Below are positions 1 to 13,000 of a stretch of DNA of 64,000 bases, piece after piece. The notes beneath the pieces are model-generated. The model ran no database searches and was not told the DNA's origin. It saw nothing but the letters and a program-made list of their open reading frames with translations. The stretch covers positions 434,001-498,000 of the forward strand of contig NW_002476379.1 of NCBI RefSeq assembly GCF_000189635.1, read 5' to 3'. The stretch is from Tetrahymena thermophila SB210. Its lineage: Eukaryota > Ciliophora > Oligohymenophorea > Hymenostomatida > Tetrahymenidae. A program made the translations under genes and the position numbers. The stretch's first letter is position 1. Each line of letters starts with the position of its first letter.

Positions 1-431
1 ATAAATTGAAGATACTTCTATTTATGATGCTAATATTTACTCCTTTATAAAAGAAACCCTTATTTTTATAGCAATTGGTTGTTGAGCCACTAGTAACAGA
101 GAAAGAGTGAAATAAAGTACTAAATAATATATTTAAAGAATAGGTGGAAGTTAAATCAAAAAAAAAATTCATAAAACTAATTAGGTCATAGGTAACCACT
201 TCAAGATAGTAAAATACAGATGAACAGTATCTATATTTATTCGTTCTTTGCAATTTGATTAGATAAGATAGATAAACGATTGCAAAATTTAATTTATAAA
301 TAAATAAATAAAAACGAAAAAACTCAAGATTAATTTTTGATGTTTTAAAAATATATTTTCAGACAATTTATTTATAATATTTATTTAGTTTAAATAATTA
401 AAAAAGAAAAGCAAAGTAATACACTTAGGTC
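1..431. other. Upstream flank of the EF-hand kinase gene
   Basis: AT-rich non-coding sequence before the first gene, with short A/T homopolymer runs and a TAAATAAATAAATA tract near 297-311. It presumably holds the promoter and 5' leader of the kinase gene at 432. I see no RNA gene or conserved coding stretch. Confidence 0.5.
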
Positions 432-2555
432 ATGTCAAGATAAATTGGCAATTACGTCTGGGACAACTCAGGTTTCCTAGGAGAAGGCTCTTATGGTAAA
501 GTATACAAGGGCAAAGATGTGAAAACAGGTGAGCTTGTGGCTGTAAAGTGCATGGATATGTCACAATTCACTGATTAGTTTATGAAGGAGTCACTTGAAA
601 ACGAAATTGGAGTTATGAAAATTTTACATTCTAATAATGTAGTTAGAATGCTTCACTGTGAATAAGACAAAGTAATTTCAATACTTATATTTTTACAAAC
701 AATTAAATAATTAACTCAACATATCATTCCTTAATTACTCTTACTCTCCCTCCTTTTTTGGTATATTCTTTCTTTTGATCTTTGATTACCATTTTAAATG
801 TACATCAAAAAATCTAAAATAATTGAAAAACTATGAAAACTAAACCTTTCAGTTATAATAGAATATTAATTTACTAACTCTTTAAAATTATAAATTCTTA
901 GAAAACTACCTATATCATTTTAGAACTATGTCCAGATGGAGATTTACGTAAATTCATTCACTCAAATGGAGGACACCTTAATGAAACTCTCTCATTGGAG
1001 ATTTTGAATTAGTTGATGTTCGGATTTAAGGAATTAGTTGATCATGGATTTATCCACAGAGACATTAAGCCTGAAAATACTCTCATTAAAAATAAGGTTT
1101 ATAAGGTTGCTGATTTTGGTTTTGCTTGCAAAGCTGACATTTCTGGAAAGAAATTGATCAAAGAATGTGTTGGTACTCCTTTATATATGGCTCCTTAGCT
1201 CCTTGAAAACACTCCCTATACTTCTAAGTCTGATTTATGGAGTATTGGTATGATGTTCTATGAAATGCTCTTTGGTAAAACGTAAGAATTTAAAATTTAT
1301 TAAAGCGATTGAAAATATCTTTTAGATAGATTATATTTTATGAGATTCTTTATATTTTTTAAAAAATAAGCTAGTTAAATAGTTAAATATTTAATTGTAG
1401 ATAGATATTTTAAAAAAATAATTAGATTAATTAGTATGTATTAGAATAAGAAACGCCAAAAAAAAAAATAATAAAGAATTAAAGATATTTTTTTAAGATT
1501 AACAAAATAATTTATTAATAATTAGACCCTGGCCTGCTAGAGATATCAACAGTTACTTACGTAACATGAAGAATAGTCCTTTGAGATTCCCATATGATAA
1601 ACCTATTGGTAAAAATACTAAAGATTTTATCACCAGATGCCTTACCATTAATGAAAAGTCACGTATTAGTTGGGAAGAAGTTTTCTAGCATCCCATATTG
1701 AAGTCAATAAGTGGCAAGCAAGAAGGTCCCGCTTTTAATTTTGATGATAAAGCAAAACAAATTATTAGAAGTATGCAACAAATAGTATAAACAAGAAACT
1801 TGAACACTGAATAAATCTTTTACAAGTTTGATTCTGACCATTAAGGTGGCCTTAACCCTTAAGAGTTCCATTTACTCTTATAGAATATAGACCCTCGTAT
1901 TACCTACTATGAATCTGAGCATCTCTTTTAAATAGTAGATTCCTCAAAAGATGGTAGAATTTCTCTTTAGGAATTCAAAGCTATTTTCAACGAATGGGAC
2001 TTCAGTGACATTAATGATGTTGGTGCCCAAGTTATTGTTGATCTTAAGGAAATTATAAAACACAATAAACTCTCTCTTAAGCAAATTTTCCAAAACTTCG
2101 ATAAGGATAAATAAGGAACCTTAGACTTACAAGAATTCTAAAAGCTCATTCGTGTTGTTGCTCCTCGTTTGAAAGATTATGAAATCGTTCCAGTTTTCAA
2201 GAAATTCGACACAAATGGAGATAATTAGGTATCCTTTGAAGAATTTTATAGAGTCTTGGCCTACGGAATGGAAGAACAAGATTCTAAGTTCAACCCTTCC
2301 TATGAAAAAGGTAAAAAGCTTATTGGTGAGCTCAAGCGTATTATCAAAAACCACAACTTAAACTTAAAGTAAATTTTCAATAATTTCGATAAGAGTAAAG
2401 ATGGAAAACTCAACTTAGAAGAATTTACAAAACTTGTTCTTGTTATTGATAAGAATCTCCCAAGCGCAGAAATTAAGACTATTTTTGATTTATTCAATTC
2501 AGATGGAGATAATGAAATCACATTTGAAGAATTTTCTAACACTTTAGCAAATTGA
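432..2555 (+). CDS. Protein kinase with six C-terminal EF-hands (CDPK-like)
   Basis: Three exons, 432-671, 902-1281 and 1526-2555, join in phase to 549 residues and end at TGA. The N-terminal kinase domain has the glycine loop (LGEGSYGKVY), the ATP-binding lysine (VAVK), HRDIKPEN, DFG and GTPLYMAPQ. The activation-loop style and the segment around PLRFP look closer to ULK/Fused-type kinases than to classical CDPKs. Six EF-hand loops of 12 residues follow, for example DSSKDGRISLQE, DKDKQGTLDLQE and DKSKDGKLNLEE; the last begins with Asn instead of Asp. Ordinary CDPKs carry four. Known: EF-hand kinases transduce Ca2+ signals, which in ciliates concern ciliary beat and exocytosis. Inferred: Ca2+-regulated Ser/Thr kinase. 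The start is the first in-frame ATG before the glycine loop. Confidence 0.88.
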
Positions 2556-4043
2556 GTCATACTAAACAAAAATATCTATATGAAAGAAATAAATTGATAT
2601 TTTACATGTAGTCAATCAATCATCTTGTTAGCTTTTTGTTTAATATTTTACATGTTAAAATTATTTTTTCAAATTAAATTTTCTGAATTTCATTAATTCT
2701 CATCAATTTAAAATAACAATTAATTAATTAATTAATTATTATTTTATATTATATTATTAAATAATATTATTTATTGATTGATTAACTAAATAATTAAAAT
2801 TGTTAATTTATTAAAAGCAAGATTCAGTCATTTATTTCATAACAAAAAAATTCACAAATTAAATTTTGTAAATTAAAAATAAAAAAAAATTTTATCTTTC
2901 CAATTTCTGATTTATTGATTTATTTATTTTGTATTTTTTGTAATGTAAGGAGATACTGTTTGATTATCTTAAGTAAAACTAATGAGATTCATTTATTTTT
3001 AATAAATTGATTAAAAACAGTAGTTGAAGCATAAATGAATGATTATAAATATTATACTACAATATTTCATATGGCTGATATCACGAAATAAATTTAGCTT
3101 AGATTATAGATTTTTAAACGAATTTATGGTTACAAAAAATTAAATTTAAAAAATACATTTTGAAATAAATAAAAATACTTGATAAAAATATGAAAAAAAA
3201 CTTAGTTATATTATTCTGACTATTTATGAAGTAAATAAAAAAGTCATTAATGTACGTACGTTTTTTCTAACTTATTAATGGTGAATTTAATATTATAAAA
3301 TTTAACTTTTAATTTTTATAAAATTTTTTATTGCGCAGATTATATATTAGATTATTTTTAAAGTGTTCTCAAAACTGAAATACTAAATAAATATTTATAA
3401 CTTAGTAATGTATTTAGCAATTACCATAAAAATAATTGATTGAATTTTTAGATATAAATAAATCATAAAATCAAAAAAATAATAAATTTTAGTCTGTTAA
3501 GTTTAATAAAAGCTAAACCAATATTAATTTATTTATTACTTTCGAAAATTAATAATATCTTCGATTTCACTGTTGTTTATGACAATCTAAAATTGTTCTT
3601 ACATTAACAAACAATTTTATTAATAAAATAATTTCAATTTATATAAAGGCTTTAAATTATAAAATTTAAATAAACTAGATTTTTTATCAAACAAAAATAA
3701 TTTTTATGAATTTTAAAGCTTAATTGTAATTATTAAATATTGAAAATACTTCATAAAATAAATGAGGGGATTTTATGTTTACAGTATGCGAAAGGAATTA
3801 GTAAACATATATTTTGTTTAGAATTAGAAATAACCTCAAAACAAGCATGCTATCTAAAAAAAAAGCAGTTTATGGAATAAGCAACCAATACTCATGTTAA
3901 TTAAAAACAAAGGTTTTTTATCATTTATTTGTATATTTTAATCTCTTAAAATATTAAGTATTATCATTGATTTTACTATAATTTGTAATTTAATATTACA
4001 AAGAAGAAAATTTAAAAAAGAAATTTAGAGACTGGAGAAGTAG
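2556..4043. other. Intergenic region between kinase and guanylyl cyclase genes
   Basis: About 1.5 kb of very AT-rich sequence with TTAATTAATTAATTA-type simple tracts near 2720-2740 and no frame with conserved protein features. It should contain the kinase 3' end and the promoter of the guanylyl cyclase gene. No repeat family or RNA gene was recognised. Confidence 0.5.
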
Positions 4044-7000
4044 ATGATTCAAAGTGTCTTGAAATATTTAAATGAAGTATACGGAAAGCAAAAAAAGTAT
4101 GGATTTAAAATCATCGAAAGCGACAATAGCCAGGATACAGATAGATATGTATACGAAATTTTGATATTTATGCAGAGGAAAATTAACTTAAAAATAGAAA
4201 TTGTTCACTTATTTTCAAAATAATAGAGCTTAATGGCTCTTTAAAAAATAAAAGAAATGAAATAATTAATAATTTTATAAATTATAGATAGAATTAGAAA
4301 ACGGCGATTGCGTAAATATCGTTGGGTATAATTAAGGAAATAGATGTCTTAAAAATAATATTCAAAGCTTTTAAGTAAATTTATTTGTTTTAAATAGGCA
4401 GTCATATTTTAATATCTTTGCTAAAAAATCAAAATTTTTTTTAGCACATTTTGCCTACAATTTCTAAAATACTCAAATGGTAATTTAATCTCAATAATTT
4501 AAAAGTGGAAATAATTATTTTTCAGCATCTATGGGTTTTTCACAAGAGTTTAGAACATATTTTTATGCATTACTATATTGATTTGTATTTCACTTGACTA
4601 AGAAAATCTTCCAACAGCATACAATTAGTACTATTTCTACTTTAAATCTTAGCTATTAGATGGATGCATCATTTTGTATTTTCACAAGATGATGCATGGA
4701 TGTCCTTTTTTTTTTTAGTAAAAATTAACTTATAATATTTTTATTTAGGAGTGAAATCGTAGTCTGTCTTTCTATACCTCTTCTATTAGATATTTTTGTT
4801 ATTCTTTTTAAAGAAGCTAACTACTATAGTAAATAAAGAAAATACGATTCGTAAATAAACGACTCTAATGAATGTCAAAAGCTAGTTAGGTTTAAAAATG
4901 CGAAATTTTAAAATTAAGAAAACATTGAAATTTTATAAAATGTTAAATGGGGTAACCTGTAAGTTGGAGATATTATTTTTTTAAAAAGAGACGATTACTG
5001 TCCTGCTGATATACTTATTTTAGATATGTGGGATTAAAAATGCACCATAAAGACATCTTTTCTTGATGACCAATCAAAAGATTCAATTAAATATGCACCT
5101 TTATTGACAACAAGTAAAATAGATAAGATTATTTTATATCTAAAAAACTATTTTTATTAAACAAACTTAACTTATTAACTTACTTTATTGGAAATTGAAT
5201 CTATAAAAAAACGTTTCAAATAAATATTTATGAATTGTCTAAAAATACTTTAAATTTATTTAGACAAATTTAATAAATTTTTTCGTTCTTACCAATAAAA
5301 GAAAAATTAAATAGATTCTTACTTTTTAATAAATATTTTGAAATTAATTGATGCAAATATTAAATTAAAGTAACTATTTATTTTTAACAAAATTTGTAAA
5401 AATTAAAAGCACAAAAATTTTCAAAGTTTCTTAAAATACCTTACAACTGTGTTTTTTTTTTGTCATTTTAATGAAATAAACTTCATACATTATCAAAAAA
5501 AATCAATTTAATTATGGAAAACATAAATAAATTTATTACTTTGTCTTGATTACACACTATATCTTTTAGAAGAATTTTTATCATTAAAATTTCTTTTTGA
5601 TTGTATTAATTTTTCTGATGAGAAAAAAAGCTATTAAGATTATTTTTATATAACGAGAGTGGATGAGTTTATTTCAATTTATTTTGAAGTATAATAATAA
5701 ATATCAATATTTAGAAATTTTTAAAAATAATAGTATCAAAGGGCTCATCGATTAAAGGAAATTTGTTAGAATATAGACGTATCCTAAGTGGTAGAATTGA
5801 TATAAAAAAAACTAATGACATCTATAATTTTAGGGGTTATTTAAGCTTAAAAAAGGATCCTATAAGCGAAAAGTTTGGAAGCAGCAACCTTATACAAAAA
5901 TATTCTTAGATAAAATTTACAGATTGGTTAGTAGGAATAGTTGTTTTGTGTGGTAATGATAGCTATTCTTTTAGAAAATCTGCATTTGATTAAAAAGAAA
6001 AAATAAGAAGAAATAGCTCTTTTTTTAAAAGAAAGTGGGATCTTTAGACTGCAATTTAAATATTAATGATATGTTTTTTTAGCATAATAGTAATAATTTT
6101 AAGAATAAGTATGGTTTGCTTTAAAAGCTTACAGTTCAAGGGATAAATGATCCCAATAGCAATTGATTTTGTCTTCACTTTTCCTCTTTACTATAGTGTT
6201 ATCAATACACTTTGTTTTATATTTTATACAATATTAAGTAGTTATTTATATAAAGTATCAAACACAACTCTTAACTAGAACAAAAGTTTTGACCTGAATT
6301 TCTTAAATTCTTATAGTGAGATGACATTAACAAGCCACGTGATTTTTAATTCTTTTAAAATATAAAATTCTAAGTTAAAAAACATTTCAACAATATGTCT
6401 AAAAGATCGTTATTTTAAAATGAATGAAGAAAATTATAGCAATTAAATTATTAAAAGCAATAATACAGTATTTAGAGCTAAATAATCAAATACCAAAAAC
6501 GATTTCTCTGATGAATTTTCTTTACTTCAGTCTCCTATATCAAGTGTATAGTAAAAATCTAATTCAAACAAGATTAATTTAGGATCAAACTACAGTAATC
6601 CTGAATGTTTACTTTAAAATCAAAGCAAGAGAAATAAAAGTTATACAAATTTCAATCAAACAGCTTCATCTCAAGTAGACGACTCTCCCTAGAATAGTAT
6701 GAATGGTACTTAGCCTTCTAATGGGCATAATGCTCCTCTCTCTACATTTAAAAAGCATTTTAATAAGGATAAATCTCCTCTTTCAAAAATAGTTGAGTTA
6801 GATAGTAAATCTGTAATCCCTTTGGATAATGAAAGCCAAAAAGATAAAGATGAAATTCAAAATGACATAATTAGTAAATATGGATCAAAAAATGAAATAA
6901 AATCATAAAAAAGTTAAAAGAAAAAGTCTATTAATAAAGTTGATTCATTGATAGAATTCGATGATTAAAGTAACTTTTAAACGTTCGCAGAAAATTTTGA

Positions 7001-10000
7001 TAGCTATGATGTACCAGTTAAAACAAAATTGGAATCTCATGCAACAAAAAGAAATGTTTCTATTACTTAATTGAATGTAACAGAAAATAATACAAGTTAT
7101 GACCATGCGATTACTGCTAACTCTAATACAAAAACAATTGATTAAGATGCAACATTCAACAATATATCTCAGAGAGGTTTGCTGAATGATGCAGATTTAT
7201 AACAGAATAAAATACTACATTCAGTATCTCAAAATAATAGTCCTAAAAATAAAAAATATGTGCAATAGCAATCTTTGTAAAACTCAAACACACCATTTTC
7301 TAATTCTAAAAATCTTCATGATTTTAATGAAAATGATGCAATGGCTTTTATGAAAGGAAGTTTTGCACCTATTGGAATTATGTAGAACTACAATTCATTT
7401 GTTAAAGCAAAAAGTGGTAGTTAGTGCGATTCCTCTCTAGTTTAAAAAAATTCATCAATTAAAGAGAATACATAAAAAAACCCTATGCTTTTTAGCTTTG
7501 ACATTGTGAGCTTCTAAGACAAAGAAATTCTTAAGAAATAAGATTAAAAGTCTCCTACAAAAACATTTTATCCTCATCCTTTGCTATCAAATGCTCCTAC
7601 AAATATGTCTTTTTTTGGATACTCTCCTAGATGGAAGAATCCATCTATAATTATGTAAAATGGGATAAGTGGGAATTAAAATAATAAGAATGTTAATATA
7701 AAAGAATTTTAAAATGATATTTTTTAAAGCAACACTGAACAGAGCTAGTAAGTAAATATTGAATTATCTCAAAGTTAACAAACAATTTAAGTTGAAGGAA
7801 GAAATCATGAGTTGAAGAGCTTTTCAAATGAAAACTTATACAGCCATCTTCATCTCAAAAATAATCATAAAGATATTTCGCCTAACAAATTCAAAACAAA
7901 TCAAACTGGCAAGCCTTAATAAAAATCTATCATTGATAATTTTTAAGAAATAGAGATTAAATCAGAAAGTAGCTATGGTAGCAATAATGATAGTGATAAT
8001 GAAGATATCATTTATTAGCAATTTACACATGAAGACAACAGTAAAAACTATCCATATAATGAGCCCTCCTACAACAATTTAATATCCAAACAGTTTAACT
8101 CATCAGCTATTGAACCAACAGAAAAAAGTTTTAGAAAAACTGAAGAAAATTAAGAAATTTATAGAATTAACTCTCCAAATTAAAGAAGAAATAGTGAACA
8201 CAGGACAAGTTTAAAGCAAAGGTATATTTTTATTTATCCAAAATATTTTAAGCAAAAAACAGATTTAAAATCATAAAAAAATAAAATTTAAATATATTTT
8301 ATAATTAAAAATTATCATTTTGATGTTTCATTTTTTTTATTTAATCTTAAAAGAATAAATGGTGTATCTCATGATGATAAGGAATCTTAGGCCAGCAAAT
8401 AAAAAATTTTAAATGGAAATATTGAAAATTTGAATTTACTTTCAAGTGAAATTTAATCTACTAATATTCATACAAAAGTAGATAAAATACTTGATGAATT
8501 ATAGAATTCAAACCAAATTCCTACCCATAATATTTAATCAAGCTAATACTAGGAAGATAATATTAAAAATAAAAATGGATTCTTTTTATCAGAATAAAAA
8601 TTTATTAGATTAAAAAAATAAAAGAGTTTTACAAACAAAGACGCTGCAACAATGAACGAAGATAATTAAAATGAAATATCTAATTTTTAAGAAATATAAG
8701 ATGAATCAAACCCTAAAAATTTAATATTTCATTCAGGGGATTAAACAAATTAATCGAAGATAGCATAAATGAGGGGAGTTACTGTTAATCCATTAATTCA
8801 AAGATTTAAACAAACAAATCATACAGCAATAGATGATATTAATAGTGCAGAATCCCTCCAAAAAAGACTTTCTGTGTCAAGTATGCTTCCTTCTTCAAAC
8901 ACAATACTTTAAAAATAACCAGAATCTTTTCGTAACTTAAATGGAATGAAAAAATCAAATAACCCACAGTTTGAAAATCAATAAGGATTTGCAAAAAGTT
9001 TGGTGGATAAAAACAAAAATGCTAAAGAATTACTTCTAGCAATGACTGTTTGTCATGATACAAAAACTAAAGGAGATAGATTTAAGCAAGGCTAGAGCGT
9101 AAGCCATGTTCATTTCGATGATGATACTTAATTTATTTTAGAATTTGCAAAAAGTCATAGCTTCAGTTTTGAATGTTCTTGCTTTATTTAAGATTAAAAT
9201 TACTATATAATTAAAACAGAGGAAGGTTAAGAGAAATTTTAAGTTTTATAAAGGTTTTAGTCTTTGTCTAATAAGAAATTAATTACAATTGTATAAAATC
9301 AATAAGACTATATTCTTTATATTAAAGACTATGAAAATTTATTTCCAGACTATTTAACAAATTCTGTTTCTAATGAAAAAAAATAAAAACTAGAAAATCT
9401 TATTTCGAAAATTGTCAAGCAGGGAGAAAAAATTATTTTTTACAGCAAAATAATATTAACTGAATAGCAAGTGCTAGATTTAACTAATGCTATCAGATTG
9501 GAAACTTCATAAGAAAAAATATAGCTAATTTATAGATAACTTATCTATTAAAAAGCTGAGGAACCTAGTGAGATTTAAATGCTTGGATTTATAGGTAAGC
9601 AAATTTTTAATCAATCAATCACTTCAACTTAATTAAATTTTAAATAGCTTCAAATTAAATTTTAAAAAATATTTTAACTTAATTTTAAAGAAAGATAATT
9701 TTTTTTATTATTGTGTAGGTCTTTAGGAAGAAAGTGACTTACTTATTCATTAAATGATCAAAGACTTGAGAGGATTTGGATAAAAAATATGGGTTTTAAC
9801 ATCAGATACTTAGTAAAGTACCTTAGAAAGCTGTTATAACTATTCAGTTCTATAAGATAAAGGAATGGATGTAGTTGATTTCTCTTCTTCTAACTTTGAT
9901 GAATTATTTTACAAAACAAGAAATCATCTTTAAAATTTGAAAAAATATCTACAAAAAGAAATGAAATCTCAAAATAATAACAATAATAACATGGCTATTT

Positions 10001-13000
10001 CATAAAGCGTATTTGATAATAACTAAAAAGAAAATATTCCAACTTTATCAAATGTAAAAAATGAAATTTAAACTCCAATAGCTCTAAATAGTTAAAATAA
10101 CCAAAAATTAGTTATTGAAAGAAAAAGTACATTTGCAGATTTTACAAATTCTTCTAAAAAAGGAGGCCTTGTAAGAATGCAAAGTGAAAAGAATATCCCT
10201 AAGAAAACACCTTAAACACCACAAGCAATCGAAGAAAGCACTCCTTTTAACATATCTGCTTCAAATAATGCTTAGTTTATCAACACTCATAATGATAATA
10301 AAGAAATAAATTATTATGTTTTGATTAGTGGTGAGAGTTTAAATACAATTAGAAATAATGCTTATTTATGGGATCACTTTTGTTTAATAGCCTTCTTTGC
10401 TAGTGGCGTAGTTGGGTATGAAATTACTGACGAACAAAAGTGTATTTTAGGTCAAATTATTACGAAACGTTTCCATAAATCCTAATCTAATGTTGTTAAT
10501 ATTATATCAAGCTTAAATGATATTGAGAGTTTAAATTATGAACAAATTAGTGTTTACTTAAGAAGTTAAAGCGACACAAATCCTGAAAATTAAAACTAAA
10601 TTATTAGTCAGCATGCTGATTTAAATACCAAAGATGCTTTATCATTTCTAAATATTTTGACAAAGGAGAGTAGATTATAATCTGAGATAGTCGAAGAAAC
10701 TATCTATTTAGCTATACACAGAAGTTATTTAATGTCTCTAGCTATTATTATATGGAATATATACACTTGTGCATGCAACTACCCTCTTTTTACTCCATAC
10801 TAGACTATAATTTTTCATGGAGTCTAATATTTTATCAGTTTTTTCTTTTATCTAATTCGAAAAAAAAGAAAATTTAATAAAGATAACTAAAACGCAAACC
10901 AAGCAGGTGGATCTCTCTATAATCATTTCATAAATTTGAAAAGTCAATACAGTAGATAGTAATTACCTATACTAAACTTAAAGGTTATAATATCCTCAAT
11001 AATTGATGCTGTTTTCATTTTCATGTATTTTACCATTTTATATAATTTTTAGAATGGTATGGAAATAGATATTGAAACACTAAGATGTGTGATTTAATGG
11101 GGAATAAGTATAGCAGCTTTTTGTAGAGTTTTTGATCTCCATTTCATAAGATTTGATAAATTTTCATTAGTTTATGTTCTTCTTTTTTCAGCTATCTTAG
11201 AAATTCAAACATTAATACACAAAGGAGGAGATGTTGGAGCAGCTCTTTTTATGCATACATTTAAAAGCGGATATATTCTCAATTTTCTCTTGTTTTTATT
11301 CTTTTGTATCATAAAAAATGTAATTGAAAGCAATTTTATTAGGACAGCTCCTCGTGCTATCGTAGGTTTCAGTAAATACTTTTTAAATTAGCAAAAACAA
11401 TAAAAGAAATAGAAGAAAAGGAATAGTTTAATTGAATTAAAATCCGTGATAACTTCAAATAAAACTAGCAAAAAGCAACTATCAGATAACGCAGATTAAG
11501 ATAATAAAAATCAAGAATAAACGATCAACAAATAAGGACAAATTAGTCCAGAATAAAAAGATAACAAGACTCTATATATAGGAAATACTAATATCATTAA
11601 TATTCAAAAAAGTGAGTTTACAAGTATGAATTCTCTTTCTACACCTCCTGCTTTTTCATTAAGCAATTTAAAAAGCTTAAACATAAAAATTAACCCAGCA
11701 CAAGTTATAAGAAGCATATTCAAGGATAAAGAGATGGATATAATTCTATCTTAGATGCTTATGTAAGAAGAAATAAACATTACATCTACCCAAATGCAAA
11801 AATTTACACTAAGATTCTAATTCAGAGAAATAGAAAGGCTATTCATAAAAGGTTGGGAACTGTTAATACCTAACTCTAATCGTATATTTTATGTAATTAA
11901 TTTCGTTGCTTTTGATATTGCTTATGATGTTCTAGTTCTCAGCAAAGTCACAAATGAATTCTCTTCTGCAGATGGAGGTTACATTATTACATATGCGATT
12001 ACAGCTTCTACTATTTTTATCTTTACAGCTCTCTCTTTGACTAAATATTATCAGAAAAAAAATATTCTCATCTTCTCATCAACAGTAAATTTTTATTTAT
12101 TTTCTTCATCCTAATCATTTAATAAAATAATCTTTGGATAATTCTCAATCAATCAATAAACAAATTGAATTAGAGTTTAATTGGTTAAATATTTATTTTT
12201 TGAAAATAATATATTAGTTAGTCATAGTCAGATCAATAAAGTTTATTTTATTAGGTATCTTTAAGCAAATTATTATATACCCTACTGAATTAATCATGCA
12301 TACTGCAGTTGCATCTTCTTGCTTAAGATTTTCACACCACAATGTTCTAATTTAAGGACTAATTCTATTTTTTTCATTCATTGTTTTGTAAAATTTATAA
12401 TTAAATTTAATTATATGATAACCATGATATAATTTTTAATTAATTAGGACTGAGACTAATATCAAGAAGTGGAATCTTTAAAGATTTTTAGATGAAATAG
12501 GATATGTATATGAAGGAAGTTAGGGATAATAAGACTCTATATACATAGTTAGAATATGCTTCTATATTTCCTTTTTTATAATACTTGCTTAATTTGTAGC
12601 TACAAAATATAATGTATTTATTATTTAATTTGATTTTTTCTCTTTGTGTCTTAATTTTTATTTTTAATATTTAATTTTTAGATGATTTTTACAATAAGAA
12701 CAAACTATTTATCAGAGCATAACTTATTTAAGGCAACGCTTAAAGTTAAGGATATACTTTCTATACTTCTTCCTAAATTTATTCGTGAAAAAATAGAAAC
12801 CATGAAGCAAGGACAATATAGAGTTGCTGAAAAATAGGATGAAGTTATAATAGTATTCTGCGACATATGCAATTTCGATGATATAATTTTTAACGAAAAA
12901 ATAAATACAGTTAAAATCCTTGATAAGCTTTATCGTTAATTCGATTTGGCTTGCTAATAAAATGGTCTTTAAAAGATAGAAACAGTAAAAAAAATATTAA

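Noticed and set aside
2127-2569. Minus-strand and alternate plus frames inside the EF-hand region.
   Set aside because: Shadows of the EF-hand coding exon; the composition and motifs belong to the plus kinase frame.
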